The notes: a model not told the origin generated them from the sequence alone. A stretch of DNA of 64,000 nt from Auricularia sp. M13 (GCA_037042915.1 CM073196.1:3968001-4032000); one strand, 5' to 3'; counted from the stretch's first letter, positions 23,501-34,955 are shown. Made by a program: numbers and translations.

Positions 23501-24444
23501 ATGCCTTCCACAGTCATCCTCACCGGAGCATCCAGGTGAGATTGATTTGATGAGCGCGATACCTGCAGGTTGACAATCAAAAACAGGGGCATCGGTCGCG
23601 CTGCCGCAGAGTTTCTCCTCGCCGACGGGGCGAATGTAGTCACTGTTCAACGCTCACTCTCAGCCGAGCTCGAGAAACTGGTGGAGAAGTATCCGAAGAG
23701 CCTGCGCAACGTACTGGGCGACTTGTAAGTGCATCCATTGACTTTACTGGTACGGCGCCTCTGATACCGATTTCGCACGATAGCACTGAGTCTGCTGTCA
23801 TCTCCCGTGCCATACAGGAGGCCACGAAGACGTTTGGATCCGTCGACGCCGTGGTATTCAACGCTGCGGCGGGCGGAGCTGTCGGCCTGGTGACCAAACT
23901 CTCCGTGGGGGAGTGGCAAAAGGCATTCGAGGTCAACGTGTTCGGCGTCGTGAGGTTCCTCCGCGAGGTTCTTCCACTTATGAAGGACGGTAGCAAGATC
24001 ATCTTCATCAGCTCTGCCGCTGCCGAGATGGGGCTCCCCTCGGCGGGTCCATACAGCGCGACCAAGGCTGCAGTTAATAGTTTGAATCGGTGCGTTGTCA
24101 TGCGACAAGGTATTTCGGAGCACTAATTGTGGTCTACAGTACTGTGGCGGCGGAGCATCCTGGGAAGATCGCTATCTCACTTCATCCAGGGACAACAAGG
24201 ACCGAGGTAAACTGATCAAGCTCACATTCGACATTGGGCGCTCACGTGAGTCCGATAGATGCAACAGGAATTCGCCTCTCAGGCGAAGGAGAACCTCCCA
24301 GAGAGCGTTGTTGCGATGTTGACGAGTGGCGTGAACGAGCCGGAAGTGCCAGGCCGCGTCATCGCCAATCTCGCACTTCGCGCTGGTCCTGAGCTTTCGG
24401 GCAAGTATCTCCACTACGACGCCCCGGAGATCGCCTCCATTTGA
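23501..24444 (+). CDS. Short-chain dehydrogenase/reductase, array copy 2
   Basis: Same five-exon structure as copy 1: MPSTVILTGAS | RGIGRAAAEFLLADGANVVTVQRS...LGD | FTESAVISRAIQ...NAAAGG...YSATK | TVAAEHPGKIAISLHPGTTRTE | MQQEFASQAKENLP...SGKYLHYDAPEIASI. The canonical glycine motif TGASRGIG spans intron 1. The catalytic Ser (ISSAAAEMG) and Tyr/Lys (YSATK) are present, about 245 residues in all. The protein is closest by eye to copy 1 (long shared blocks such as NVFGVVRFLRE). No lesion seen. Probably a soluble cytosolic oxidoreductase with unknown substrate. Confidence 0.87.
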
Positions 24445-24785
24445 AGATAATCGTAGCATTCACCTCCTTCTTGGGGCTGTGTATGAGACTGGATATGTGT
24501 AATGAAGCAGTGTATTCCGACGGAAACGTTTTCTCATCGGATATTCGACTCGCTGACCACCGTGGCTTTCTCAGTATGCGTTAGCCCGGCCGGGCGACCA
24601 TGCCCGTTAGTCCCTATTAAGCGCTTGTTGTGGCGTGCAGAAGCGCTGGAAACAGAGCAGGCAAGAGAGGTTCAGTGAAAATGTTGCCACAATCCTGACT
24701 AATGCTCAACAGGAGCCCACGATATAAGTGCTTCAGGTGGGCCGGATGATAGCAGAATACACACCACAAACCAACACCCGCGACT

Positions 24786-25735
24786 ATGTCCCAAGTCGTA
24801 ATCATCACCGGCGCATCCAGGTGAGCAGGAGCCTTCATGATAGCTGAGACTCAGTGTCGTACGCGGGCTCATAGGGGAATTGGCCTTGCTGCTGCGGGGT
24901 TCATGCTGAGGGACGGGGCGCGTGTCGTAGCTGTCCAGCGATCATCGACCAAGGAGTTCGCTGCTTTGCAAGAAGGCTACCCGAGTTCCTTGCGGCTCGT
25001 TCAGGGCGACTTGTAAGTCAATTTCGCAAGACAAGCAAACCGCATATTAATGAGTCTCAAGTACGAATGAAGCAACGGTGAAGCAGGCGATCGACGAGGC
25101 GCAGAACGCCTTCGGAGAACTCGACAGTGTCGTGCTAAACGCTGCGGTCAACCTGCCCATCGGGAGCCTCGCGAAGCTCACGCTGGACGACTGGCAGAAG
25201 ATGTTCGGACCGAACCTGTTTGGCGTCGTCACCTTCGTTCGCGGAGTGCTTCCCGCCATCCGCAAGAGTGCTCAAGCGCGAATCATCATGGTCAGCTCTG
25301 AGGCTGCGAATCTCGCGATTCCCGGGGTCGGAGCGTACAGTGCGTCGAAGGCCGCGCTAAACAGTCTCAATCGGTACACTCTCAGGCGGGCCGAGGACAT
25401 GGAGAAAGGCTGATGCGCGTACACTGTGACAGAACTTTATCAGCAGAGGAGCCCAGCATCACCAGTGTAGCATTCCATCCTGGCGCCGTCCGAACTGAGG
25501 TACGTTGTCAACCGACACTCATCACAAGACACCGAGGCCAGACGGATAGATGCTCCATGACCTAGAACGCGAGGGCAAGGGGTATGTGACGGACAAGGCG
25601 ATGAAGATGATCCATGAGACGCTGGGGGAACCCGAGGTACCAGGACGTGTACTTGCAGGCCTCGCGCTGCGCGCACCGAAGGAGCTGTCGGGCCAGTACC
25701 TTCACTGGAACGACCCGCGGGTGACTGCGCTCTGA
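24786..25735 (+). CDS. Short-chain dehydrogenase/reductase, array copy 3
   Basis: Five exons in the array pattern. It starts MSQVVIITGAS; after intron 1, RGIGLAAAGFMLRDGARVVAVQRSS completes the cofactor motif. The catalytic exon has NAAVNLPIG, MVSSEAAN and YSASK, followed by SIAAEEPSITSVAFHPGAVRTE and a C-terminal exon (MLHDLEREGKGYV...ELSGQYLHWNDPRVTAL). About 245 residues; all SDR landmarks intact. It resembles the minus-strand copies (28676 and 39788) more than copies 1 and 2, for example in the NxP(I/M)G segment after the catalytic Asn region. Confidence 0.87.
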
Positions 25736-25992
25736 GAAATGACAACGAGTAGTATAGTGTAGACATGGCATTCAGGAAGACAAACCCAGCTTCATCGAAC
25801 CTGCGGATGGCGCCGTTGAACAGAGGTATAAGACTCGGAGGATGTAGTACATTGGCCGCGTCGGTGTCCTGAAGCCCATCCCTCAGTCATTCCACGCTGT
25901 TCAGCCAGAGACGTTGACAAGAAGGCCCCTTCGCGAGATTCAGCAATGAAAGCTCCTTGCCAAAACCTCGTCATCGGTGAACGTCGAGCAGC

Positions 25993-26358
25993 ATGAGACA
26001 GCCAGGCAAGCCACTGGTTAGAAGCGATGGTCGTGGAATGCTCGGCCTTGCAGCTGCCCAATTGATGCTGAATGAAGATGCGTGCGTCATTCCCGTCCAG
26101 CGCACCGTAAAGCCTGGGCTCGAGGCTCTGTTGGCGAAGTATCCAGATACTCTACGCGTCGTGCAGAGAGACCAATAGACGAGATTCCCAGAGTACGAGT
26201 ACTTAGTACCGCTTGGAAGACAACCACAAGGCAATGTAGCACACCCGCATGGAGCCTGAAGGGCATGCCATGACGTTAGCTGGTTTAGCGTTGCGCGGTT
26301 CAAAGGAGTCGCCGAGCAGGTACCTTTGGTGGAATGACCTCAGCTGTAGCGGCGTTAT
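25993..26358 (+). pseudogene. SDR array copy 4, gutted remnant
   Basis: The remnant joins two ends of an SDR. The first part (about 26015-26175) reads DGRGMLGLAAAQLMLNEDACVIPVQRTV...LLAKYPDTLRVVQRD, matching exon 2 of the intact copies. It is followed by a stop. The second part (about 26235-26358) reads R-MEPEGHAMTLAGLALRGSKESPSRYLWWND, matching the C-terminal exon. The catalytic exon with Asn, Ser, Tyr and Lys and the short fourth exon are absent between them, so no dehydrogenase activity is possible. This looks like an internal deletion of a fourth tandem copy followed by decay. Confidence 0.8.
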
Positions 26359-26554
26359 GAGAAAAATTGGGATCATTTCATGCGCTACCTGACAGCCGCG
26401 CAGACGTATTTATCTCCTTTAGAGGGATGGAATAATATCCGTCATTGGTGAAGGCTGGAAACAAGGATGTTGGTTCAACGACAACGACAGGGGGAAGAGA
26501 TGTTTGCCGGCAATGAGCGGTGCTCGACATCACTCTTGTCCTCCTACCGTCATC

Positions 26555-27548
26555 ATGTCCGTTCGCGCCACGAAACTGACATTCAAAGGCGACAAGCCAA
26601 CGAAGAAACGGAAGCGTAAGGAGCGCGACGACGGTCCATCGTCCTCTCGACTCTCGCCCAGCGCCGACGATGAGCCTGAGCGTTGGGTGCTGCCAGACAC
26701 TGCGCTCGAAATCCGCGGTCCAACGTTTATATTCCACCCGTCGGAGCCTCCTCTGTGCATTTCCTACGACACTGGGCGTTCCAAACTGGCACTATCAACG
26801 CTCTCGCCAGCCGCAGACCAGCCGCTCAAAGAATGTACACCAGCACAAGTCAGCCACGTCTGGGTCACCACACGCGTAGCCGGCGCGGAGACAGTCAATT
26901 TCCGTACCGGCATATCGACCTCCAGCGGTGCCCCAAAGTTCCTGGGCTGTGATGCGCACGGCCTCGTCAGCGCCGACCGCGAGGCTCGAGGGCCACAAGA
27001 AGAATGGACGCCTGTGATTCTACCGGACGCCGGTGGAATGGTCGCATTCCAGAACTCCTACGGTAAATATCTGAGCGTGGACGAGACTGCCGGCGGTACC
27101 ATGTCTCTCAGAGGGGACAGCGAGACCATCGGTTTCGCGGAACAGTTCTGGGTCAAAGTGCAGGCGCGATACAAGAAGGAAGCGACGGAAGAGAGGAAGA
27201 AGAAGGAGCGGAAGGACGTCGAGGCGCCACTGTTGGACGAGGCTGAGAGCAAGTGAGTGAATGGCAAATCTGCTTACTTCGCTGTTGACTCCTGTCGCAG
27301 TAAAATGTATCAAGCCTGGGGCGCCGGTCGTAGCGTAGTATCGCACGAGGACAAACACCAGGTACAGGTCATTCTCCTCCCCACCTTAAGCGTTGCTCAA
27401 TAAATATATGAGCAGCTCAAGAAGGCAAGGAAAGAGGGTCGTTTGCAGGAAGCTTTACTAGATCGCCGCGCAAAGCTCAAGTCGTAAGTGGTCCGTACCT
27501 ATGAAGCCATTCAGACTGACGACAATACCCAGCGATCGTTTCTGTTGA
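26555..27548 (+). CDS. FRG1: FRG1 family protein (FSHD region gene 1 homologue)
   Basis: Joins: 26555-27252, 27301-27361, 27416-27483 and 27533-27548, giving about 280 residues. Family landmarks in order: an N-terminal T-K-L-T-F-K-G-D-K with a basic KKRKRKERDD stretch (nuclear signal), a beta-trefoil fascin-like core with F-Q-N-S-Y-G-K-Y-L-S and 'SADREARGPQEEWTPV', and the highly conserved tail LKKARKEGRLQEALLDRRAKLKSDRFC. FRG1 is nuclear/nucleolar and linked to pre-mRNA splicing and RNA handling; animal forms also bundle actin. The last exon encodes only the final residues and the stop. It sits as an unrelated housekeeping gene inside the SDR array. The acceptor of exon 3 could be 3 nt earlier, adding one Gln. 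Confidence 0.92.
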
Positions 27549-27697
27549 TGTACCATCTACTTTTGCATTGAGTGTACAATACGACTCGGGCCCTTGAGTA
27601 TCAGCAACTCCCCGGTGCCTGCAAGCCAGCGGTGATTTTTTCCAGCAGCGGTTCGTTGGGTCACTCCGATATACAGCGGCTACGCGCACAACTAGTG

Positions 27698-28676
27698 CTA
27701 CAAACCTGCGATTGTTGGATCGTTCCATTGGATATATCTGCCTGAAAGGTCCTTAGACGCTCGCAGCGCAAGAGTTGCTATCGCACGACCAGACACCTCG
27801 GGCACTATCGTTGTCCCACGCAAGGCCTTTATCGCATTTTCTGACATGAAGGCCTTGCCCTCGCGCACCAAACGGTCCATCATCTATTCAGACCGACGTC
27901 AGCGTTGTTCGGCCGCCATGGAGAAAGAACAACCCACGTCAGTCTGCACCGAGCCCGGGTCAACCGCAACGCTCACGATAGCTAACTCCTCCACCGACAG
28001 CGTTCTGTGACGCGGTGTTACAGACCTTCAGACCGCACGCAGCAGGGCGGCGCACCGGTTCACGCTGTTGAGCGCTGCCTTTGACGCGCAGTACACGCCC
28101 ACGCCGGGGATGCCAGAGACCGCGGCTTTGGAGCTCAACATGATGACGCGCGCGCTGCCCGTGGTGCTCTTGCGTAGCACCGGGATGGCCGCCCGCACGA
28201 AATTGATGACGCTGAAGACGTTGACGGCGAAGATGCTCTCCCAGCCCGCCAGCGGCATCTTGTCGACCGTGCCCATGGGCAGGTTGACGCCTGCGTTCAG
28301 CACCAGGCTGTCTAGCCCGCCGAAGACCTCCTCTGCCTCGTTGAGCGCGCGCTGGATGACCTCGTCGTCCGTCCTGGTTGAACGCTCAGGCTTGGACATC
28401 GCCGGTATACGGTTGACTTCATACGCGCAGGCATGACTTACACGTCGCCTTGGACGATGCGCAGCGACTTGGAGAATCTGCTCTGTAACGCTGCCAACTC
28501 AGGTGTCGTGGTCCGCTGCACGGCGACGACCTGCGAGCCATCGTCCAGCAGTGCCTCTGCAGTCGCCAGTCCGATGCCTCTGCGGTGCGGTGCGAGGATC
28601 ATCAACCCTGCTCCCGCTTACATGTCGCCGATGCTGCTTGCCTGGAGGCTCCGGTTATGATAACGGTTTGCGGCAT
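27698..28676 (-). CDS. Short-chain dehydrogenase/reductase, copy 5 (minus strand)
   Basis: Five exons as in the plus-strand copies. It begins MPQTVIITGAS, and exon 2 completes RGIGLATAEALLDDGSQVVAVQRTTTPEL. The catalytic exon has NAGVNLPMG, MLSSKAAV and YCASK, and the last exon ends DLSGRYIQWNDPTIAGL. Intron 1 uses a GC donor (AG|GCAAGC...CGCAG), while the other copies have GT at this site. Orientation is opposite to copies 1-3, so the array is inverted around FRG1. All catalytic residues are present; about 245 residues. Confidence 0.85.
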
Positions 28677-28719
28677 CAGCGCTTGTGATCTAGGCGAGTT
28701 CTGGTCGTTTACAGCTGCC

Positions 28720-28782
28720 AGTACAGCTCCCGTATCAATAGGCCTGCAGCTCTGTATAGGCCCCGTCTACGGGAGCTGTACT
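28720..28782. repeat. Perfect 15-bp inverted repeat upstream of SDR copy 5
   Basis: AGTACAGCTCCCGTA at 28720-28734 is followed, after a 33-nt loop, by its exact reverse complement at 28768-28782. The loop itself contains two ATAGGCC copies. It lies about 45 bp upstream of the SDR start codon. It could be a foldback scar or a transcription factor site. Confidence 0.7.
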
Positions 28783-28900
28783 AACGATGCAACGAGTTTC
28801 GTGGATTGGCGACATCGCTGGTTACAAAGCTGCGAGATCCTGCCGCGCGATCATGGGATTCCCTGTACATCGGCGTCAGGACTGGGCGTGACGTCTGCTT

Positions 28901-30240
28901 CTAGATAGGCTCTGCTTCCATTTCACCCGCCGTATCCCTGCTCTCAGCGTCGTCCTCGCTCTGCCTTCGTCGAACCGGGACCGAGGGCCCCTGGCTGATA
29001 GGTTGGCTTGGTCTGGCGAAACACAGAACACCTGGTCGCATGAAGACAAGCAGGAGAACATTGGCCAAGCCGTCGAGGTTGTAAAGGCTGATGGAGAAGA
29101 AGAACACGCTTGTTACTTGTGAGTGCGAGAAGTTGCTAGCCCATCGAACGCAGGAGTACGGGACAAGGAGGACGACATATGCTACTGGGTACCTGTCGAA
29201 CGCCGCATCGTTGTGAGCTTGCCAAGGTCTCAAGGCCTCAGCGTTTTGGCGGACGTACATCAACATTTTCCTGCTTTGGCGCGAGATATTGTAGCTGTTG
29301 CCCACCCGTCCCGCTGGGGATATCGTGCGTGTCAATCGCAAGTGCGGGATATTACGCTGCGAGATATAGAGCTTCCCACGTATGTAAAGGAACAGCGGCA
29401 CGTAGAGCACGACTGAAACTGCGACAGTCAGCCAATGCCATTAGTAGATTGTGGGGATCCGCATGTAGGAATAGTGCTGAGAGAGATAGCACCAGTACGG
29501 CGTGGCGGCGAACAACGGCAGACCGCTGCTCCGAGAGTTGGAGCCCAGGGCGACCAGCATGAGGGTTTGATAGCACCACGTGACGGAGACGACAATGACT
29601 GGCAGTCGAAAGCTGCGCGATGGTTTCCAATTCAAGGCTATGACTGAGAACGTGTGTATCATGATGGCCTGCTCTGGTCAGCATACTCTCCTCTAGAGCA
29701 CGGAGTGCATTGCGCGACCCACCAACGTGATGATTGAGCCTGAGGGCTCAGCTAGCATATTGATGACGCCTTCGAGAGATGAATAGGTGCATCAGGGCTT
29801 GGGTATAGGACTGAGAGTGACAACCTGCCCTGCCAGTGAGCGATAGACCTGCCAGTGACTGCCACAGCAACCGAGTCCAGGAAACGGGAACCCGCGGGGG
29901 CGCGGGAACACATACAACAATCGGAGCCATCTGCTACGGAATGGGTGCATTTGGTTGCGATGGGAATTATTATATCGCAGCCCTGAGCCATGGCAAGCTG
30001 CTGGCCAGTCCAACCGACCTTTGGCAATAGCTGCATTGTCTAACTGGGAAGGCGAAAGGGGTAGGTATGGGAACATCTTCGCGAGCAAGAGGATTCCACG
30101 TGTTACATACTATAACATTGAGCAAGAGCGCAGACAGTGAGAGAAACTCGAGAACAAGAACATGCGATGTATTGGCCAACCAGTCACTGTATAGTCTGAA
30201 CCTCTGGAGCGAGCGCAGAAGGAAGTCATCTCAGGGTATC
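28901..30240 (-). CDS. Fungal G-protein-coupled receptor (Git3/CAR-like), 5' end unclear
   Basis: Several exons read in one consistent receptor. They include a loop-1/TM2-like segment (LLRSLQRFRLYSDWLANTSHVLVLEFLSLSALLLNVI), TM3 (SGSIITLAIMIHTFSVIALNW), TM4 (FRLPVIVVSVTWCYQTLMLVAL), an extracellular loop ending TPYWCYLS...YSYMR, TM5 (YWHWLTVAVSVVLYVPLFLYIRGK), and TM6-TM7 (FDRYPVAYVVLLVPYSCVRW, FFFSISLYNLDGLANVLLLVFMRP). The tail is polar and acidic. The HTF motif of TM3, the TPYWC...R...Y...Y..LF..IRG pattern and the YP..Y...L.P...R motif are typical of fungal cAMP/glucose-receptor-like GPCRs. No convincing TM1 exon or start codon was found before about 30240, so the gene may be 5' truncated or may have an unresolved first exon. 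Exon limits between 29700 and 30110 are tentative. Confidence 0.65.
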
Positions 30241-30384
30241 CTTGCTGTCCCGGACACCATGAGGAGGATGGGGGTTGTTCGTGAGGCCCGTGGATGGCGG
30301 GAGGATGGGGCTTGGCTGTTCTCCGACGTGGAGAATAGGGCTGGGTGGCTCTCCGTTCCTGCGTAGAAGACAGTCATCAGCTCC

Positions 30385-31158
30385 TCAAACACCAACCAGC
30401 CGCCTCAGCAGATGTACGCACTCATTAATGACCGACCGCGCTCGTGTCTCACTGGCAGTCGACGACCGCCGCCCGCTCAAACTGGCAGAGTCCGAACATT
30501 CAGAGCCCGAGTCGCTGCTGAATTCCGGGTCGATGTTGACGCGCCCGCGAGCGGGGACGATGCGCAGCGACTGCGCGGACGGGAAGTGGCGCAGGAAGAA
30601 GGGCCGCGGCGGCGACGGCGGCGGGGACGGGAGCCTATTTGGTCCAATATTTGCATCTGTTAGCCGTGCCTGCTTACAGTTAAACTTAGCCCGTACCTGG
30701 CGTCCGATGCCGTCGGCGGCGAATTGGACGCGTACAGCCCGAGCGAGCCCGCGCCGGCGCCCGACTGCGGGAGCGAGACGGGGTACAGCGACTGCCAGGC
30801 GAACGGCGGCGTCGTCGCGCGGCTGCGCGGGAATGTGAGCACAGGATTATCTCATGGGCGGCGATCCTGATGGAGACACGTGCATTGATACTGACGAATC
30901 TGAGCCGGACGACGACTGCGCCCAAACGGGCAGATCGGGGCCATTGGTGTGCGTGGCGATGAGCGCGAGCGCCGGCCGCTGCGCCGTGTCCTCGAGCGTG
31001 GCCGCCCACTCAGGCAATGCCCCCGCTGTCTGCGCCCGCCGCCGACGGGCGCGCACGCAGCGCACGCACGCGAGCGCGCCCTGGTACAGCGCTACGAGGG
31101 CCACGGCGCAGGCGAGTGCGAGCGCCACAGTGGCCACGGTGACGGCGGACGAGGACAT
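30385..31158 (-). CDS. Single-pass membrane protein with Ser/Pro-rich tail
   Basis: It starts MSSSAVTVATVALALACAVALVALY, a strong membrane segment (about residues 5-28) followed by a Cys/Arg-rich stretch (CVRCVRARRRR). This suggests an N-out, C-in anchored protein. A second exon (...FAWQSLYPVSLPQSGAGAGSLGLYASNSPPTASDAR) joins through a 53-nt intron (GTACGG...AATAG, around 30700-30650) to a third: LPSPPPSPPRPFFLRHFPSAQSLRIVPARGRVNIDPEFSSDSGSECSDSASLSGRRSS... ending ...LLRRLVGV and a stop at 30385. The exon 1/exon 2 join is uncertain; a GTCAGT donor near 30895 keeps the frame. No family recognised. It lies directly upstream of the receptor gene on the same strand. Confidence 0.6.
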
Positions 31159-32230
31159 GTATGTCCTGCGTTAATGCGTGCGGTAAGCTCCCGTAGCTGG
31201 CGCAGCGGAGAGTGCCCGCACCGTAAGAGGGCTCGAAGCTGCGACTGCATACCGATATCGTGGAAGGTCGTGGTACGAGGTCAAGCCACAACTGCCGCCG
31301 GCGTTTGATCGAGGCTCGCTCTTTGGGCCACGACGTTACACGTGCGGTGCCTATCAGTCGTTCCACTCCCAGCTTCGAGCGATGAAGCACTGGGGCGCCG
31401 GGCAGTGTAGCTGTGCGCATTCATTGCATGCTGGGGTTAACTTGACAGAATATGTCGGTCGTAGCGCGACCAGGCGAGGCGGTGCGCAGCACACAGGTCT
31501 CCTGGGCTGGTTCATTCTGCCTCTGCATGGAGAAAGACTTCAGTAGCCTGAATTCAGGGCAGGGAGTGCCCTGGTTGGGTTGCAAGAGATGCCATCCGTT
31601 ACTAGTATTAATACAAGGCGTCGAATTCAGAACGTTTGCCATCTCACTAGTCGAGGGGCATTATCTACAGTATTTAACTTTTCTCCAATCTTGCAGCTTG
31701 GTCACATGCCTCGTATCGATCTCAAAAAGTCAATGCTGAATATGAAAATGTAGCAACACATGAGGCCGCCTTGCTTACCGAGGGCTTTGGCCGTTCTTAG
31801 GCGAATGTGCCGGAGCTCTTGAGGCAAAAGTATCCTGACAGGGCAGCCCAACGATAGATTGTCATCGCGATTGCCAGAGAATCGCTTTGAGAGGGGGCGA
31901 TCATGCACGGAGCAATTGTCAACAGCAAAGAAACACTGCGTTCGCCAACCCCATCTTCCGCGCCGAGAGTTCACAAAAAGCAGCACCGAAACTGTAGACG
32001 ATCCAGGTGCGGCGAGAGTATCAAGACTTCGATTGTAGCGGGTAGCTCGCAGCCCGAGACAAAGCACTTGCTATATCTCGCGCAGTACAAGCCGAAGCCA
32101 GATGCCCGGAGTGAAAGCATAGGGACGTGGGTTGTTCATACGCATAAGCATGACTACTACAGGCGGAGGGAGTTTTAGGGCAAGACGATGCAGAGGACGA
32201 CGTGACACAGACCCAGCCGAGAAAAACCGT
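31159..32230. other. Intergenic, nothing recognised
   Basis: The left part is probably promoter of the membrane-protein gene and the right end the L26 3' flank. Only short unsupported frames. Confidence 0.5.
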
Positions 32231-32943
32231 TTACTGTGCGCAAAAACGCGTCAATTTCCCAATTGCAATCAGATAGGATGGATGGACTCACATCGACCAT
32301 CTCGACGTCCTGGCCCTTCTCCGCGCGCGGGTGCTTCTTGCGGTCCTTGCGGGCGAGGATGGCCGACCGGTCCTTGTCCAGCTTCAGCGTGGTGATCACG
32401 ACGTTGGACGGGTGCACGCCAATGGGTGCCGTTGCGCCGTTCGACTTGTCCTGTAAGAGATATTGGTATTAGAATTGGCTGTACAGTTGATAAGAGCACG
32501 GCGTACCTTGTGCACGCGGTCTACGTGGATGACCCACTTCTTGCGATACACCTGCGTGACCTTGCCCTCGCGGCCCTTGAGCTTGCCGCGCACAATTCGG
32601 ACCTCGTCGTCTTTGCGGATGGGCACGGCGCGGGTCTGCAAAGAAAAGCAAAGCGTGGCGCGTCAGTAACAGTAACAGCAATACAAAAAAGTAAGTGCTG
32701 AAAGTAACAAAGCGCGTGCGCGACGTCGAAGGCAAAAGTAACAGCAGCAAGACTCACGTTGTACTTTTGGCGCAACTCCTTGCTGAGCGCCGAGGACATG
32801 ATCTTGCGGCGCACGGACGACGGCGCGCCAAAGTGCGCCTTGCGCGACTTCCTCCGCGACGAGCTGACGTCTGCGCCAGCGAGTTAGCCAACGCGCAGCT
32901 GGGCTGGACGGAGCAGCGGCAGCGCACCAGCGTTGTACTTCAT
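32231..32943 (-). CDS. RPL26: 60S ribosomal protein L26 (uL24)
   Basis: Five exons read on the minus strand: MKYNA | [38 protein letters not shown] | [43 protein letters not shown] | [53 protein letters not shown] | stop. The protein has about 138 residues, as expected for eukaryotic uL24. The KOW motif ([18 protein letters not shown]) and the [15 protein letters not shown] signature are intact. The protein binds 25S rRNA near the polypeptide exit tunnel. The final intron (GTGAGT...GCACAG) would lie directly before the TAA at 32231-32233. If it is not removed, translation adds about 35 residues. Strong housekeeping call. Confidence 0.95.
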
Positions 32944-34955
32944 GTCGGTGTCTTGAGGAGAGCGAGCGGCGAGCGGCGCCGGGACTTGATTTTGAGGATA
33001 GGAAGGGGGAGCGGACGGGACGGAATAAGGTTCAGAACTCGGATCGGAACCAAATCACATCAGCTGTCGCAAGCCGACCCTCGCACGGTTTCTCAGGCTG
33101 TCCCCCACATTCCTCAGGGAAAATATTGTTAAGACAATAGAGGAAATAGCAGGCATGCGAATATTGAGAAAGTGTGCCCTCCGCGCGGCCCGGGCCCACA
33201 ATGCAAGTCCCGTGCGCTGCTTCGCGCACTTATCCGGGACTCACAAAGACGCAACGACAATGGACGTGGCACATCTCAAGCGCTAGAATACTCCTGTACC
33301 GGAGACCCGAACAATGCAGTTAACGGTATTTATAAACCGTCCCTTTCTCCAACCTTGACGAACGAAGCTCGCCCCCCACGCTCATGACTCTTCGACTTTG
33401 TCCCGATTTCAGTCCCTCTCACCTCCTTGCTACATGCGCCCCACGCCAAAATACGACCTCCTTCATACACGCTTCCGGACGTCCCCGTAAGAGTATGCCT
33501 GACTCGCGTCGAGTCCCTTGCTGAGAACATATCATAGGAGATCGCGTAGTGCCCCGGGGACCCGGACAATCATCTCTATTACCTGAGAATAGCACCGGGC
33601 GTCTCGAGAGAACCGGCTAGACCTATGGAACGTCCTGATGACGCCACGCGGACGCCTCTATCAGTGACTGCGGTGCGTACCCCCAGCAGCAACCACATTA
33701 TTTCCTCCCATTCATTCTCATGCAGCTTCTACATCGTCCGACACTGCGACATTCCTTTCTCACACGCAGCCGCGGGGGGATCGCACGGGCGCGCAGATGG
33801 CCGGCGGCGGACGTGCGCGGCATTTGACGCCGTCTGTCTCGCTGCCCCACGCGGCGAAGTTGGATCCCTGCACTGTCCGTCGCAGCAAGACCAACTGCCC
33901 TTGCGCGCAGGGAGGTCGAGAGCGGCGGCTTTTTGAGAGCTTGTCCCTGCAGAACCGCCGCTGGTCTATCGTCTGGGCATTCCTGCACCAAACGGACCGA
34001 ACTTGTGCCACGTGCACGTGGCGTGAGCTCGCTATATCGTGTCCGTCCCAGAACATTGTGCACGGCCTTCAGGATTTCGCCTCACTGCCGCCGTGACAAG
34101 GCTCGGACCGGTGCCACGTGCACATTCACGGACAACATGCTCGGCCTTTGCACCGACGGCGGGGGCACACAACGTCACGGGGACTCCAATCTTATACAGT
34201 CCGAAAATATCCTCCGACCGCGGGCGCGCGACGTCACGGAGATGCCAGGCGTATACGCTGACCGGAACCATGCTCGAGCTCTAGCCCGACTGCAGAGCCA
34301 CGACGACATAGCCGGCCGCCCGCGCGATGTGGTCACGGGGCCAAGTTCAGGAACATGGATGGCTCCTATTGAAATTGATCCAAATACCTTTCAATCTGAG
34401 TCCAGGTGCGTTTCTTTTCCTGCTGTCTACGCCGTTGGGGTGTCGTGCTCACCTGCTCGAAGACTGGCCCGGAGCTCTGCTCTTAGTAAACGCAGATACA
34501 GTATGTGTGTGCAGGCGACTGCTAGCTCTCATGTCGCGCCGTATCTTCTGGAAGTTATTCCTGTAGATACGGCGGGACACGTGAGTTAGCGAATCGCTGA
34601 GACTTGGCTTTCTGTTCTTGTAGAAGTATTATTTCATGTGTGGGGCACGTATTTGTTGCCCTACTGTCATCCTGAAGTGATTCAGCGCTCGAAGAGTGGA
34701 GAACAACGTCGGGGTTCGAATAGATGATGATTAACTCCGTCGGTGATAACGGTCGCCTCCGGGCCGGTGCTTGCAAAGTTCGTCTCCAGGCGTTTGCATA
34801 CCTAGACATCGCGCGTCAATCCACTGCTGTAGCCTATCGCTGCGCGCGACGACGCATCTGTCCTAGCATATACTGCTGCGCTCGACTGCTTAGAACCTCG
34901 AGCCGACGCTATCGCCGTTTTTCTATTCCGGCGCTGACGCTTTGCTTGTGTCGCA
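32944..34955. other. Intergenic, 2 kb without a supported gene
   Basis: No gene recognised. Two diverged repeats are visible: GTGCCACGTGCAC occurs near 34008 and 34110, and an ACGTCACGGxGA...TATAC segment occurs near 34174 and 34235. The left end is the L26 promoter region. Confidence 0.5.

Noticed and set aside
34000-34270. GTGCCACGTGCAC and ACGTCACGG motifs as regulatory sites
   Set aside because: Only two diverged copies each and no adjacent gene to assign them to.
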